Assembly (NCBI GenBank): GCA_017416505.1
Contig: JAFQCI010000048.1
Span: forward strand, 1-46,602
Source: Lachnospiraceae bacterium
GTDB taxonomy: Bacteria; Bacillota_A; Clostridia; Lachnospirales; Lachnospiraceae
Reading direction: 5' to 3'
DNA: 46,602 nt
The position numbers and the translations under genes are program-made. Position 1 is the stretch's first letter, and the number at the start of each line of letters is the position of its first letter. The notes beneath the pieces are model-generated. The model was not told the origin of the DNA and ran no database searches. It was given only the letters and a program-made list of their open reading frames with translations. This document shows positions 33,322 to 43,410 of this stretch, piece after piece.

Positions 33322-36300
33322 TTATCCTTCCTCTTCCGTTACCATCAACCTTCGTACCTTTCCATTCCATTTATATGGAAGGACGGTTACATACTTTGCA
33401 TTTTCCGGTCGTAACAGCTGATATATAGCAAGGCTTGGCACTGTGTCACAGTCTCCCCATAAAATCTGGGAATTAATTACGAATTCAAAATCAAATTCCA
33501 CCATCAGACGGAACATATCTCTGATATTGGTATCATCCACACCGGCAAATGCCTCATCCAAAGAAATTAATCTTGGTGCATCCGGTCTTGCTCCCTGATA
33601 TTTTGCCACTACCGCTGAAAATAACGGAACATACATGGACATTGCTTTTTCACCACCACTGAACGTAAAAAACGCATTATTCGTAAGCTCTTTTTTTCGT
33701 TCTCCTGTTTTTTCAAAGAATAATTGAAATTCAAACCACTTGCGGTAATCCAATACTTCCTTCATAATTCCATGAAAACTTTTCGTATTTCCGGTATCTT
33801 CCATGCGTCTTCTTGCTTCTTCCACCTTCGACTGAAAATGTGCAGAAAGCTGTTCTATTTCTTCTTCCCGCATAATCCCAGCATCTTTCTTTAGCAATTC
33901 CACTAATCTTCCGGTATCCAATTGTCCTTCTTCTTCGGCTTTCTTTTTCTTCCATACCAGATTCAGTTTTAGACCACTGGAAGTATTCATGCTACTCATT
34001 AGAGCATTCATATTATCTACCCATTTTTCGCTATTGTATATTTTTAGTCGTATTTTCTTACTAATGGTATGAGCCAGTATGTCTTCAAACAGTGTTCTGT
34101 CGCTCTCTTTTACAAGGTTTTTCTGTATTTCTACATCTTCTTTCAAACCATGTACCAATACTGGAAATGACACTTCTTTTCCCTTATATTTTCCTAAAAT
34201 ATCAAGTCTTTTTAATCCTGGGTCACTTCCATAGCCATATTCTTCATAATCCTCTTTTGTAAAAAGATACTTTAATACCAGGCCAAACTCTGCCATTTCA
34301 CCCTTATACTTATGATAACGCTCTTGCAGGGCACCTGCCATATCCAGACTGTTTTTATCATTTTCCTGCCATAAAATCTTAGTAAAGCGTCTGGCTCTTT
34401 GAATGGACGTTTCTTCTTTTTCCGTAAGCCTGTCTTCTACATATCCGAGTGCCACCTCATCCTCAAATCCTCGCTGTGTCAAGCGATAGCGTTCTTTCAA
34501 TTTTTCTTTTTTCTCTTCCAGCTCTTGTTTTTTATTTCTTATATTGAGAAGGTTGCCCTCCATTAACCCTTGTTGCTTTGAACATTCTGTCTGCTCTTTC
34601 GGTATTTGACTTAGCCTTTCAATACAATACTCCAGTTTTGCTTTAATAGCTTCATAATCCTCAAGCTTTAATTGTTCCTGATATTTTGTAATTTCCAGTT
34701 GATTCCTATTTATCTGTCGTTCCAGACGTCCCAAATCATACCGAAGTTCATCCATATCCAGCCGGATATTTTCCAATTGATTTTCATACGTCTGATACAT
34801 CTCCAGGATATGTAAATATTCCTTATGAAGATTTTCTAATTTCAATATTTCCAGTTTATAGATATCTAATTCCTCTTTTGCATCTATAAAAACTGCTAAA
34901 TCACTTTTTAAGTAAACCTTCCGGCATATTTCAGCCGCTTCTACCCTTATCTGCATCAATTGTTCTAAAATACCTTTTATTTCTGTTTTAAAAGCATCAA
35001 TTTCTTTTTCCTGCTTCTTAAGTTCTTTTTCTACCCGGTCAAGTTCCGTTACCGCAATTTTTACATCATCCTCCTTCGGTAAGGATTCAAATTCCTTTTC
35101 CAGTATTTTCTTTCTTTGCTCTAATATATCCATTTCCTCCTGCAAAGAAGCAATCTGTTCTTTTTTCTGTTCCAGAGAATCCATTAACATCTGAATCTGT
35201 TTTTGTTTATACGCTTCTCTGGCCTTTACGCCAATATATTTTGCCTGATAGGTTCCTGAAATTGTTCCCTGAATCATTCCCTGCCAGAACGTAGTACCAC
35301 TCACACCAGCAATTCCTTCTACTGTACCAATGCTTTCTAAAAGAGTAGTAAGTTCCTGATAAAACACGATATCCTCCTGCTCCATGGATACCTCAAGAAA
35401 GTCACTGATATTTTGTTGAATCCGATCTGATGAGGTAAATAAGTAGGTATCTCGCATACCTTCTCTATATTCCATGACCTTAGTTTTAAAATGATCCGGA
35501 ACCACCACTGCATCCAGAAGTCCCATATGAAAAAGAGCTTCTTCCAGACGATTCTTTTGTTCTTCCGATACCGTTTCCATAAATTCAATGACTTTATAAA
35601 GTGGCTCATGATATATCCCCTGTTGTAATAACCATTCACGATTCTTCTTTACCTCTTCAGTCCGCTCAGGTTCAGGATCTCTTTTCTCCTTCCAGGCTTG
35701 CAGTTCTTCCTCTATTTCCTGTAATTTTATTTTTTCATTTTCCAGGCTGTTTGCAAGCACTAAAGATCTGGATAAGATATCAGCACGTACGGATTCCTTC
35801 TGTTCTCTGACGTTTTCCCTGATTTCCGAAAAATCGGAACTAACATCAAACTGTTGCATCAATGTTACCAGGCGATGCTCTAATTCTTCTTTAAGGTGTA
35901 TTTCTTCATTTTCACGAAGCCACTGATAAAACTTTTCTATCCATTCACTTTTCACCTGTTCGCTCTGTTTTATCAGAAGTTCTTTTTCCACTTCTTTTTG
36001 TTCTTTTTCTTTCTCAATTTTGGCACAGGCTACCTGTTTTTCTTCCAGTTTCTCTGCCTGTTTTTTCTCTTGTTCTAAAATCTGAATTCCTTCTTTTATA
36101 TATCCGGACATTTTCTCCAGTTGCCCGTTTATTCCCACAAAAGAATAAGGTTCCTTCACATGTTCTAATAATTCATCTGTCATAAAAGCATGTTCATCCA
36201 TGGAAACAGTTTGAAGTCCGCCGGCCATTTCTTCCAATTGGTCTTTTATTTCCGAGAGTTTTTGCTCACTCTCCTGCTCTTTTTGTTTTAAGCTATGCCC

Positions 36301-37407
36301 CGCTTCTATTTCCTGTTCTCTTTTTTGCTCCAGATTCTTTGTTTTACTTTCTGATTGACTTTTTAATTCCTGCACTTCCTGCTCTAGCTTTTTCTTTTTC
36401 TCCACAAGCTGAGCCAGATCATTTTTATCCAGCTCTTCTTTTTGCTTTTTTAATGTTTCCTCTTCCATTTGAAGGTCCAGCAATCTTTTCCCCTGAACTT
36501 CGAATTCATTCCTGCTATTTTCTTCTTCTTTTTCCAAAGAATCCAGACCGCTTACAGCCTTTTCATAGGCATTTTCGGCCTCCACAAACCCTTTTGCCTT
36601 TTCGAATAATACACACTCATTATATTGTTCATAAGTCTCAAGTATTTTTTCCGAAGCCTTCCTGCTTTCTTCTAATGTTTCTAACTGTGACTTTAAGTGG
36701 TCCATATTTTCGATTGCCTCTGACATTGGACGTAAATCTTCATCTGATAACGGTGGCAGAGAACTACTTAAAATTTCATTTAAAACGGTAGGTTTAAAAT
36801 CCTTGGATAATTTCGGAGTACGAAGCTGAATCAGTAAATCCACAAGTTCTTTATATTCGTCTACCGTTTCATAGCCAAAAAGTTTCTCGTTTACCATTTT
36901 CATGTATTCTTTTTGTCCATCCAGAACCTGACCACCTTCCCCAAGTCTAAAAATCAGTTCCTGCTTGCTTAAGGTAATCTTTTCTTTCATATTCTTATAC
37001 AAAAAGAAGTCTTTTCCAATTCTTCGTCCGTCTGTAATCACAAAATGCCAGGAATCCAGCTTTTTATTTTTTCTGGCACACAAACCTATCCCTACCGTAA
37101 GAAAAGTATCACTTTCTTTTCGCTTAAACTCCATATACAGATAGCCGGTACGCTCCTGTCTTTCATCATTTTCTTCCAAAAGATAATTTTCCAGTTTTCT
37201 TGCCTTGGTTCCAAATGGATCTAATCTTTCCGAAGCTTTATTTCCATCCAGTAACAATGGGATAAAACTTTGCATGGTAACCGATTTACCGGAACCATTT
37301 GCCCCTCGTAACAACATACGTCCATCTATAAACTGAAATTCTTCTTCATCATAATACCAAAAATCAATGAGTCCGATTTTATTGATTTCCCACTTACTTA
37401 CCTGCAT
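33322..37407 (-). CDS. jetC: Wadjet type II SMC-like ATPase JetC (TIGR02680)
   Basis: 1361 residues. Walker A GANGSGKS at 35-42 after the family text INKIGLIDFWYYDEEEF; long coiled-coil arms around 220-560 and 740-1100; a hinge-like segment between them (AVVVPDHFKTKVMEYREGM ... GTTFWQGMIQGTISG). The C-terminal head carries the signature FSGGEKAMSMYVPLF (1249-1263) and Walker B LISLDEAFAGVDD (1280-1292). It is a MukB/SMC-like motor that loads on DNA and extrudes loops until it meets its own track on a small circle. It overlaps jetB by 14 bp and is 4 bp from jetD. The longest gene in the window. Confidence 0.95.
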   Translation of the reverse strand: MQVSKWEINKIGLIDFWYYDEEEFQFIDGRMLLRGANGSGKSVTMQSFIPLLLDGNKASERLDPFGTKARKLENYLLEENDERQERTGYLYMEFKRKESDTFLTVGIGLCARKNKKLDSWHFVITDGRRIGKDFFLYKNMKEKITLSKQELIFRLGEGGQVLDGQKEYMKMVNEKLFGYETVDEYKELVDLLIQLRTPKLSKDFKPTVLNEILSSSLPPLSDEDLRPMSEAIENMDHLKSQLETLEESRKASEKILETYEQYNECVLFEKAKGFVEAENAYEKAVSGLDSLEKEEENSRNEFEVQGKRLLDLQMEEETLKKQKEELDKNDLAQLVEKKKKLEQEVQELKSQSESKTKNLEQKREQEIEAGHSLKQKEQESEQKLSEIKDQLEEMAGGLQTVSMDEHAFMTDELLEHVKEPYSFVGINGQLEKMSGYIKEGIQILEQEKKQAEKLEEKQVACAKIEKEKEQKEVEKELLIKQSEQVKSEWIEKFYQWLRENEEIHLKEELEHRLVTLMQQFDVSSDFSEIRENVREQKESVRADILSRSLVLANSLENEKIKLQEIEEELQAWKEKRDPEPERTEEVKKNREWLLQQGIYHEPLYKVIEFMETVSEEQKNRLEEALFHMGLLDAVVVPDHFKTKVMEYREGMRDTYLFTSSDRIQQNISDFLEVSMEQEDIVFYQELTTLLESIGTVEGIAGVSGTTFWQGMIQGTISGTYQAKYIGVKAREAYKQKQIQMLMDSLEQKKEQIASLQEEMDILEQRKKILEKEFESLPKEDDVKIAVTELDRVEKELKKQEKEIDAFKTEIKGILEQLMQIRVEAAEICRKVYLKSDLAVFIDAKEELDIYKLEILKLENLHKEYLHILEMYQTYENQLENIRLDMDELRYDLGRLERQINRNQLEITKYQEQLKLEDYEAIKAKLEYCIERLSQIPKEQTECSKQQGLMEGNLLNIRNKKQELEEKKEKLKERYRLTQRGFEDEVALGYVEDRLTEKEETSIQRARRFTKILWQENDKNSLDMAGALQERYHKYKGEMAEFGLVLKYLFTKEDYEEYGYGSDPGLKRLDILGKYKGKEVSFPVLVHGLKEDVEIQKNLVKESDRTLFEDILAHTISKKIRLKIYNSEKWVDNMNALMSSMNTSSGLKLNLVWKKKKAEEEGQLDTGRLVELLKKDAGIMREEEIEQLSAHFQSKVEEARRRMEDTGNTKSFHGIMKEVLDYRKWFEFQLFFEKTGERKKELTNNAFFTFSGGEKAMSMYVPLFSAVVAKYQGARPDAPRLISLDEAFAGVDDTNIRDMFRLMVEFDFEFVINSQILWGDCDTVPSLAIYQLLRPENAKYVTVLPYKWNGKVRRLMVTEEEG

Positions 37408-38545
37408 CCTTTGTCTCCTTTTCTAGAAATTCTTCCGGATAATTTCCACATATCTTTCCTGCTATGGGCATAATAGTTACATCTCTTGTAATTTCATCCA
37501 TCAAAATCATTCCGTATTGCTCCATTTCTTCCATGACAACTTTTACAAATTCTTCCTCGGACATTTCCCGATACTTTTTTGCAAATCCCGCATTATATTT
37601 TTCTTTACATTCTTTCATCAGCTGCTTACATTCCACCTCTGACACAAGAATCGTTTCATTGATATTTATCGATAATGTTTCATCCTTTGCTCTTTTTTGT
37701 ATTTCATAAAAAAATAATAAAATAGCGTCAGAAATGCTGTTATTTCCCGGAAATACTTTTCCTAGGTTTCCCTCTTCACCAAGCAGTAAATATGCACTGG
37801 ACTTATGTACCTGCAACTGACAGTCTAAAAGCTTCTCTAAATCGGATTCAATCACTCCACGATAATGTCTAATATAATTAAAATCCTCATCCTGCTCTTT
37901 TTCTTTATAAACGCCCATAGATAACAGCAATTTCCGGTATACTCTTTGCCGTCTTACAATTCCTCTGTCTTCATCCATATCCATCCAGTCACTCTGGAAG
38001 AAATCCTCTATCTTTCCAAATTCACTGATATCCTGCGTAAAATTTCTGGTAAAATATTTTGAAACTCCCGTATTTTCATAAAGAGCTTCTGTTTCCAGAT
38101 TAGTTGCAAATCCATCCTCACTTCCGTCATTACTATAAAACAAATCCTGTTGCATACAAAACTTAATGACACGAATCAGTTTCCTCCGATGCTCATATAC
38201 TGTCCACTCGATACTTCCCCCCGGATACTGTGCTTTCACATATTCTGTTAACTGTGAAAGAACAAACTGCTCCTCTGCCTCTTTATCCTCCAAAAACATC
38301 AATACCAGACAAAAAAAGACATATTCCATCTCGCTTCCAAAACCATCAATTCCCATCCAGGATTGTGCTTCTCCCGGTAATTTTTCCAGTTTAATCAACA
38401 TACCATTACTAATAATCCGGTAACCTAATTTCTCTGTGATAAATTCTTTCACATTGCCTAATTCATCTTTGATACGATAATATTTCTCCCGTTCTTTCGA
38501 TTTTAATATATATCGATGATTCATTAATTCTTCCAATACGTTCAT
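37394..38545 (-). CDS. jetB: Wadjet type II subunit JetB (TIGR02678/DUF2398)
   Basis: 383 residues, MukE-like winged-helix partner of the SMC complex. DUF2398 text is visible: LMNHRYILKSKEREKYYRIKD at the N-terminus, EFITEKLGYRIISNGMLIKLEK, EYVFFCLVLMFLEDKEAEEQF and RRQRVYRKLLLSMGVYKEKE around 190-210. Its stop overlaps jetC, so the two are coupled; 93 bp lie between jetA and jetB. Confidence 0.92.
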   Translation of the reverse strand: MNVLEELMNHRYILKSKEREKYYRIKDELGNVKEFITEKLGYRIISNGMLIKLEKLPGEAQSWMGIDGFGSEMEYVFFCLVLMFLEDKEAEEQFVLSQLTEYVKAQYPGGSIEWTVYEHRRKLIRVIKFCMQQDLFYSNDGSEDGFATNLETEALYENTGVSKYFTRNFTQDISEFGKIEDFFQSDWMDMDEDRGIVRRQRVYRKLLLSMGVYKEKEQDEDFNYIRHYRGVIESDLEKLLDCQLQVHKSSAYLLLGEEGNLGKVFPGNNSISDAILLFFYEIQKRAKDETLSININETILVSEVECKQLMKECKEKYNAGFAKKYREMSEEEFVKVVMEEMEQYGMILMDEITRDVTIMPIAGKICGNYPEEFLEKETKDAGK

Positions 38546-38638
38546 TTATATACCCATGCGTTTCGTATGTGATTACGACTCCGTCCAATAAAGTTTCAAA
38601 ATGGACCCTTGCACGTTTCCTTTCTTTATTGTTTCTGT

Positions 38639-40117
38639 CTATGCCTCAAATTCCATGATAAAAGAAGGCATTTCAAAATCTCCATCCTCACAACGAAGTG
38701 TACAATACTCCTTTTCCTTCATATTCGTAATTCGAAACATCTGTCCATCCTCCGTTTTTCCCTTACCATTTTTATGTTCCAAAGCTTTTGACAACCAGCG
38801 AAGCAATATATTTCTCACCTCTGCCTCAATAACAGGCAAGGCAGCAAAATCAATTTTACCTTCTATAATATAACTTTCTACCATCTTTTTCTCACGTTCC
38901 ATTTTCTCCATTGCAGCCTTTTTGGTTTGTTCTTTTTGGGCACTAAAGTCCTTAATAGAACTTCTTTGTGATTTTTCTCCATATGCTCTTACCTTTGGCT
39001 TAATTTTTAATTCCATCGGCTTTTCATCATAAACTCCACTATTTACACTATCTGTTTCCCTGACGATTTCCCCTTTGATATGTAAAGGCATTTCGACTCC
39101 AAACACAACTGCCGATAACTTGTGAGCCTCTGATAAATTTTTACATTTTAAAAACATCTCAGCTAGTTTCCGATATTCTTCCTTACGATTTGCTCCCATG
39201 GTAAACTGTTCGCTAATCTGGGTTGCATATCTTGTGATTTTTCGGATACTTTCATTGGTCATATCAAACAAACGGGAGGCTTCGCTTTCTTTTCCATTGT
39301 CACCTGCAAACCAGCTGATAATACTCCCCCAGCGTCCTGCAATATTTTCGTATATCTGCCTTTCATCTACTTCTACATCGATTCTAGGTATGGTCATTTC
39401 ATATTCTACGACTTTTTCAAAAATAGTTTTTACGATAGTTTCATCCAATTCTTTTAGTTCTGACTCTATCACCCCGGCATGAATCTGAAGCCCTTTAATA
39501 AAGGAACGAAGATATTCTATCAATTTATCTTTATACACAAGAAATTCTGTGCTTTTCATCAATTCCTCTGCTTTTGCACTATTCAAATCTCTCATATAAT
39601 CCTGGTAGTTTTGATTGAGCCGTTTGAAGTCGTTGTTCAAATCATTCCACCAAGAATATACTTTTAAAGGGATATCTTTATAAATCGTTGTGATTTTTCT
39701 TATTTCAGATTCCATGCGTTCAAGCAAAGTTGGCTCTAAAGAGGCTCCTTCTACGTAAAGATGTTCAAGCCTTACCGTCATTCGCTCTATTTCTACACCA
39801 TATTCCGTCAACTGATACCGGTACTGTCTGTTTTTAAACGCCTCTACCGAGGTCACTTTTTTTGTATCCTGAATTGCCATTAGATTCTTCCAGTTCACCA
39901 ACGAATCTAAATCCTGTTTACACTGTTCTAAAGTATAGTCAGCAAATTCTTCGTGAGATTTTAACTCATTGTAGACCTCTTCCTGATCCATCCAATACTT
40001 AATTCTCTCATATTGAACAAAGAAAAAGCGAAGAATGACACGATAACGTTTTACATTCTCCGCAGTTAAATAAGTCGTTTCTGTAACGGGCTTCATTAAT
40101 TTATCTGTAATCTGCAT
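38639..40117 (-). CDS. jetA: Wadjet type II kleisin-like subunit JetA (TIGR02677/DUF2397)
   Basis: 492 residues, MukF/kleisin-like. The N-terminus reads YLTAENVKRYRVILRFFFVQ and RIKYWMDQEEVYNEL, the start of DUF2397 proteins, then a long helical centre and a Lys-rich linker (SSIKDFSAQKEQTKKAAMEK) before a C-terminal winged-helix-like part. It bridges the JetC heads. First gene of the defence operon, with GAGGAG before the ATG and its own promoter at 40208-40236. The 5' leader holds a large hairpin. Confidence 0.92.
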   Translation of the reverse strand: MQITDKLMKPVTETTYLTAENVKRYRVILRFFFVQYERIKYWMDQEEVYNELKSHEEFADYTLEQCKQDLDSLVNWKNLMAIQDTKKVTSVEAFKNRQYRYQLTEYGVEIERMTVRLEHLYVEGASLEPTLLERMESEIRKITTIYKDIPLKVYSWWNDLNNDFKRLNQNYQDYMRDLNSAKAEELMKSTEFLVYKDKLIEYLRSFIKGLQIHAGVIESELKELDETIVKTIFEKVVEYEMTIPRIDVEVDERQIYENIAGRWGSIISWFAGDNGKESEASRLFDMTNESIRKITRYATQISEQFTMGANRKEEYRKLAEMFLKCKNLSEAHKLSAVVFGVEMPLHIKGEIVRETDSVNSGVYDEKPMELKIKPKVRAYGEKSQRSSIKDFSAQKEQTKKAAMEKMEREKKMVESYIIEGKIDFAALPVIEAEVRNILLRWLSKALEHKNGKGKTEDGQMFRITNMKEKEYCTLRCEDGDFEMPSFIMEFEA

Positions 40118-40145
40118 AATGTATCTCCTCGCATGCTACTTTTCC

Positions 40146-40207
40146 GGTAAAAATTCGTTACTGTACACTCGTACCTCGTGAATAGTAACAAAAATTCTCT
40201 TTTTACC
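40146..40207 (-). promoter_or_regulatory. Large hairpin at the 5' end of the Wadjet mRNA
   Basis: GGTAAAAA pairs with TTTTTACC over 8 bp; inside, TTTGTTACT pairs with AGTAACGAA over 9 bp with one G-U; further in, CAC and GTG flank the loop. It begins directly at the -10 box, so it would be the first structure of the jetA transcript or a symmetrical operator at the start site. No U run follows, so it is not a terminator. Confidence 0.6.
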
Positions 40208-40236
40208 AAGATAGCATAAACGAAGGTAAGATACAA
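40208..40236 (-). promoter_or_regulatory. Promoter of the Wadjet operon
   Basis: TTGTAT and TATCTT are 17 bp apart on the minus strand, and TGC directly before the -10 box gives an extended -10. Predicted start near 40201. The operon is thus expressed apart from the neighbouring ABC genes. Confidence 0.6.
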
Positions 40237-40282
40237 GGAAATTTCATAAGCAATAGCAAGAAAAATATTTTTCGTGTAAAAT

Positions 40283-40954
40283 TTACTCCCCACCTCTAAT
40301 TTCATACAACTTTCCATCTTCTATCCTAAGTAACCGGTTGCAACGATTTGCAACATTTTGATCGTGAGTAATCAAAATTATTGTCCTCCCAAGTTTATGA
40401 ATCTCCTCAAAAACATCAAGAATACTCTCTGTCGTTTTACAATCCAATGCTCCTGTAGGTTCATCTGCTAAAATTAGATTTGCTTGCGTTACCAACGCCC
40501 TTGCAATTGCACATCTCTGTTTCTGTCCTCCGGACAAACAGTTCGGATATTTTTTTGATAAATCTTTTATTTGAAGAATTTCGAGATATTTTTCAATAAT
40601 TTCTTTACGCTGTCTAATACCTCTTGCCAATAAAGGCATTTCAATATTTTCAAACACTGTATACCGCTCCATCAGTTCAAAGTGTTGGAACACAAAGCTG
40701 ACGTTTTCTTTTCTGAATTGGTTGTATTTATTTCGGCTTAAACTTGTCACCTCAATATCATCATAAAAATATTTTCCAGATGTAGGATGAACCATGGCAC
40801 CTAAAATATTTAACAACGTAGTTTTTCCGGAACCGGATGTCCCTACAATTGCCACAAACTCACCACTCTTTATGCAAAGGTTCACCCCACCAAGTGCGCG
40901 AGTTTCTACATCTTTTTCACGATATGTTTTTTCTATATTCTCTAATCGAATCAT
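40283..40954 (-). CDS. ABC transporter ATPase, LolD/MacB type
   Basis: 223 residues. Walker A GTSGSGKTTLLNILG, Q-loop FVFQHFELMERYTVFEN, signature LSGGQKQRCAIARAL, Walker B LILADEPTGALD, switch His in IILITHDQNVANRC. AGGAG precedes the ATG; 3 bp after the permease gene. Last gene of the divergent PadR-controlled exporter operon. Confidence 0.92.
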   Translation of the reverse strand: MIRLENIEKTYREKDVETRALGGVNLCIKSGEFVAIVGTSGSGKTTLLNILGAMVHPTSGKYFYDDIEVTSLSRNKYNQFRKENVSFVFQHFELMERYTVFENIEMPLLARGIRQRKEIIEKYLEILQIKDLSKKYPNCLSGGQKQRCAIARALVTQANLILADEPTGALDCKTTESILDVFEEIHKLGRTIILITHDQNVANRCNRLLRIEDGKLYEIRGGE

Positions 40955-40957
40955 AAA

Positions 40958-42211
40958 TTATTCTCCTTGTATCAATTTAATTGGGTCTTGCCTGCTAAAT
41001 AAAAAACATGGAATTATGGTTATGATACAGAACAAGATTAACATCAATGTAACACTAATTGGTAATACCTGTTGAAATAGCAATTGGAAAAACATGGTTT
41101 GATTTTGTATATTGGAGATAAAAAACTTATTTCCAATAAAAATAAGTCCTCCTATTCCAATGCACAAAGAAAACACAAAATAAATGACATTTCTTATGAC
41201 CATAATCGCCAATATTTCCGAAGTCATAAATCCAAGGGAATACATAATTCCATAGGAACGAGCCTGGTTGAAAATCTGTACTATCTGGAGTATTGTAACT
41301 ACAATTGCTATCACAATTAAAATCAATATTAACATTTCTAATAAATTTTCCTGCATAATCTTCGTTTCAATCTTTAATTCATCAAAAGATGACTGCAAGG
41401 TATATGCTTCAATTTCCACCCCTTCAATCTCTGCAATTCGGTATAATTCTTCCATTCCCTCCTTCATGGTATAGTTTTCATTTACAGAAAACATCCAAGG
41501 CCAACTCTTAGAATCTGCAGGATTGACACAAAGAATTTCATAATTCATATTTATATCACTCCGTAAAGTGGTAAAATCTACCCCACTCATTAATTCCGTA
41601 GAAGCAAAACTGGTGTCTTTTTTTAATATTCCTGCTACCCGATAGGTCAGGGCAGGTTTTACACTTGAATCTATAAATTCTGTTCCAAGAGGTATCTCTC
41701 GATATGCATATCCCAAATAGATATATCGCACTGTTTCATCAGAATTCTCCAATTCATCTGGTGATATATATGTTTCATACTCTAGATTACATAATGGAAA
41801 TAACTCTTTATCCACCACTAACATCTGTAAAAACTGAGCAGGCATCCGTTCAGAAGAATGATATGCTTTATTATTTTGTATCTCCTTCAGCATAGAAAAC
41901 GTATCACCTGGAAATTCATTAAATTTAAATCCCCCAATACTTTGAATGATTTCTGATTGATAAGCTTCTCTTCTAAAATTTGTTCCGCTTTCAAGATAAT
42001 AATCATCCACTTCTAAGATCCCGGTATGTTCAATACCTTGTGACAGCACATCCTCGGCAGATTTATAACTATGATTTCCTGCAAGATAGACCAACAAATT
42101 AAATCCGATCAAGGAAAGTCCAACTCCGCATAATAGAACAGATGCAATAAAATTTTTAGGATTTTCTGCAAGCATATCCATTGCATATCTGATTTTTGTA
42201 AACCATTTCAT
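40958..42211 (-). CDS. FtsX-like ABC transporter permease
   Basis: 417 residues. N-terminal helix (FIASVLLCGVGLSLIGFNLLVYL), an extracytoplasmic domain of about 240 residues, then three C-terminal helices (MLILILIVIAIVVTILQIV, ILAIMVIRNVIYFVFSLCIGIG, VLPISVTLMLILFCIITII). Coupling loop SYGIMYSLGFMTSEI and a C-terminal DPIKLIQGE, as in FtsX/MacB proteins. Partner of the next permease; 6 bp apart. Confidence 0.87.
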   Translation of the reverse strand: MKWFTKIRYAMDMLAENPKNFIASVLLCGVGLSLIGFNLLVYLAGNHSYKSAEDVLSQGIEHTGILEVDDYYLESGTNFRREAYQSEIIQSIGGFKFNEFPGDTFSMLKEIQNNKAYHSSERMPAQFLQMLVVDKELFPLCNLEYETYISPDELENSDETVRYIYLGYAYREIPLGTEFIDSSVKPALTYRVAGILKKDTSFASTELMSGVDFTTLRSDINMNYEILCVNPADSKSWPWMFSVNENYTMKEGMEELYRIAEIEGVEIEAYTLQSSFDELKIETKIMQENLLEMLILILIVIAIVVTILQIVQIFNQARSYGIMYSLGFMTSEILAIMVIRNVIYFVFSLCIGIGGLIFIGNKFFISNIQNQTMFFQLLFQQVLPISVTLMLILFCIITIIPCFLFSRQDPIKLIQGE

Positions 42212-42217
42212 AAACCA

Positions 42218-43369
42218 TCACCTCCTGTTCCTGCTTAAGGCTTCTGCCGGGTCAAGGGCCATAATTTTAGTAAGTGGGGGAACGGTTGTAATAAAAAGAA
42301 CTATCACAGTTCCCAATAACATAATGATGCATTGTATTAAAGTCATATGCCATGAAATTTCGTTTCCTCTTATAAACTGGCACATCATCCATAAAATCGT
42401 ACTGCAAACTAATGAAAGAACAGATACTTTTCCTAATTCTCTCCATACAAGGAACCATATTCTTCTTTTTGTATAGCCAAAAGTCAATCGAATCAAATAT
42501 TCCTTCTGACGATGTCCGAACCATAATGTAGAAACTACAATTCCATTTAAAATAGCAAATAGAATGGAAACGCCTCCAAATAATGAATGGTACAATTGAT
42601 ACCAATAATTTAATTCTCCAACCGGAATTCTCTCTGTTGTAAAATCGACATCAACATTTTCTAAGGTATGAAAATATGCTTCTAGCTCTGCATAAGCACG
42701 ATTAACTGCCTCTTCACTGTCACCACCAAGACTAATTGCAGCTCCAACACCAACCGTATATTTAAAATAATAATCCGCAATCTGATCGCATAAAGCTTTT
42801 TTTTCTGAATCACTTAATTTATCGAATCTAAGAATGATTCTTTCATCTTGTTTACTCATTCCATAATTTTCAAGCATAGCACTAACCGGATAGTTTTCAT
42901 CATTTACACATATATACTGTGTTTTATCCTGATAAAACATATATTCCTTTAAAGTTTCTCCAATGAAAACAGCCCCGGAAGAATTGATTTCTTCATCTAT
43001 TTTATATGGTAAAGCAATATTTTCCTTTACAATCACCTCAGTAAATACATTGTCTCTTTTTGATTTTACTGGAAAGTATAGATTCGTAAAAGATACATTA
43101 CATCCTTCTATCTGTTCCACCACCTCATATATATCCTGAAGCTGCATTGAAATATATTGTTTTGCCTCTTCCTGCTTTCCCTCGCATAGCAACTCTTCAA
43201 GTTTATTGAATTCAATTTTGAATGTGATATTATTCTTATATTTCATGCTTCCCTGTTTTTGATTTTCAATCCTTGAAACCAAATCAGCTACATTCCATAG
43301 TACAAAAAATGTTAGAAAAAATACGATAAACATTAGTATGGTAGAACTTTTATCCCTATGTTTCATCAA
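42218..43369 (-). CDS. FtsX-like ABC transporter permease
   Basis: 383 residues. N-terminal helix (STILMFIVFFLTFFVLWNVAD), an extracytoplasmic domain of about 220 residues, three C-terminal helices. Coupling loop EYLIRLTFGYTKRRIWFLV; the C-terminus is MALDPAEALSRNRR, matching the D-P-x-x-x-L end of MacB-type permeases. First gene of the exporter operon, with GGGGAGG before the ATG and a perfect promoter at 43411-43439. Confidence 0.87.
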   Translation of the reverse strand: MMKHRDKSSTILMFIVFFLTFFVLWNVADLVSRIENQKQGSMKYKNNITFKIEFNKLEELLCEGKQEEAKQYISMQLQDIYEVVEQIEGCNVSFTNLYFPVKSKRDNVFTEVIVKENIALPYKIDEEINSSGAVFIGETLKEYMFYQDKTQYICVNDENYPVSAMLENYGMSKQDERIILRFDKLSDSEKKALCDQIADYYFKYTVGVGAAISLGGDSEEAVNRAYAELEAYFHTLENVDVDFTTERIPVGELNYWYQLYHSLFGGVSILFAILNGIVVSTLWFGHRQKEYLIRLTFGYTKRRIWFLVWRELGKVSVLSLVCSTILWMMCQFIRGNEISWHMTLIQCIIMLLGTVIVLFITTVPPLTKIMALDPAEALSRNRR

Positions 43370-43410
43370 TTTCCTCCCCTATACAGAAAAAAGTTAAAGT
43401 TTACTTCTTT

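Noticed and set aside
35337..36791. Several open frames opposite or within the JetC coiled-coil region
   Set aside because: Glu/Lys-rich coiled-coil codons leave antisense Phe/Leu/Ser-rich frames open by chance; none has a start signal.
38601..38640. A possible third copy of the attenuator block (CCCTTGCA between jetA and jetB)
   Set aside because: Only eight bases match and there is no terminator hairpin or U run at the right place.
40096..40317. Reading frame of 73 codons between jetA and the ABC ATPase
   Set aside because: It overlaps the Wadjet promoter and leader hairpin and both neighbouring genes, has no ribosome-binding site and no domain.
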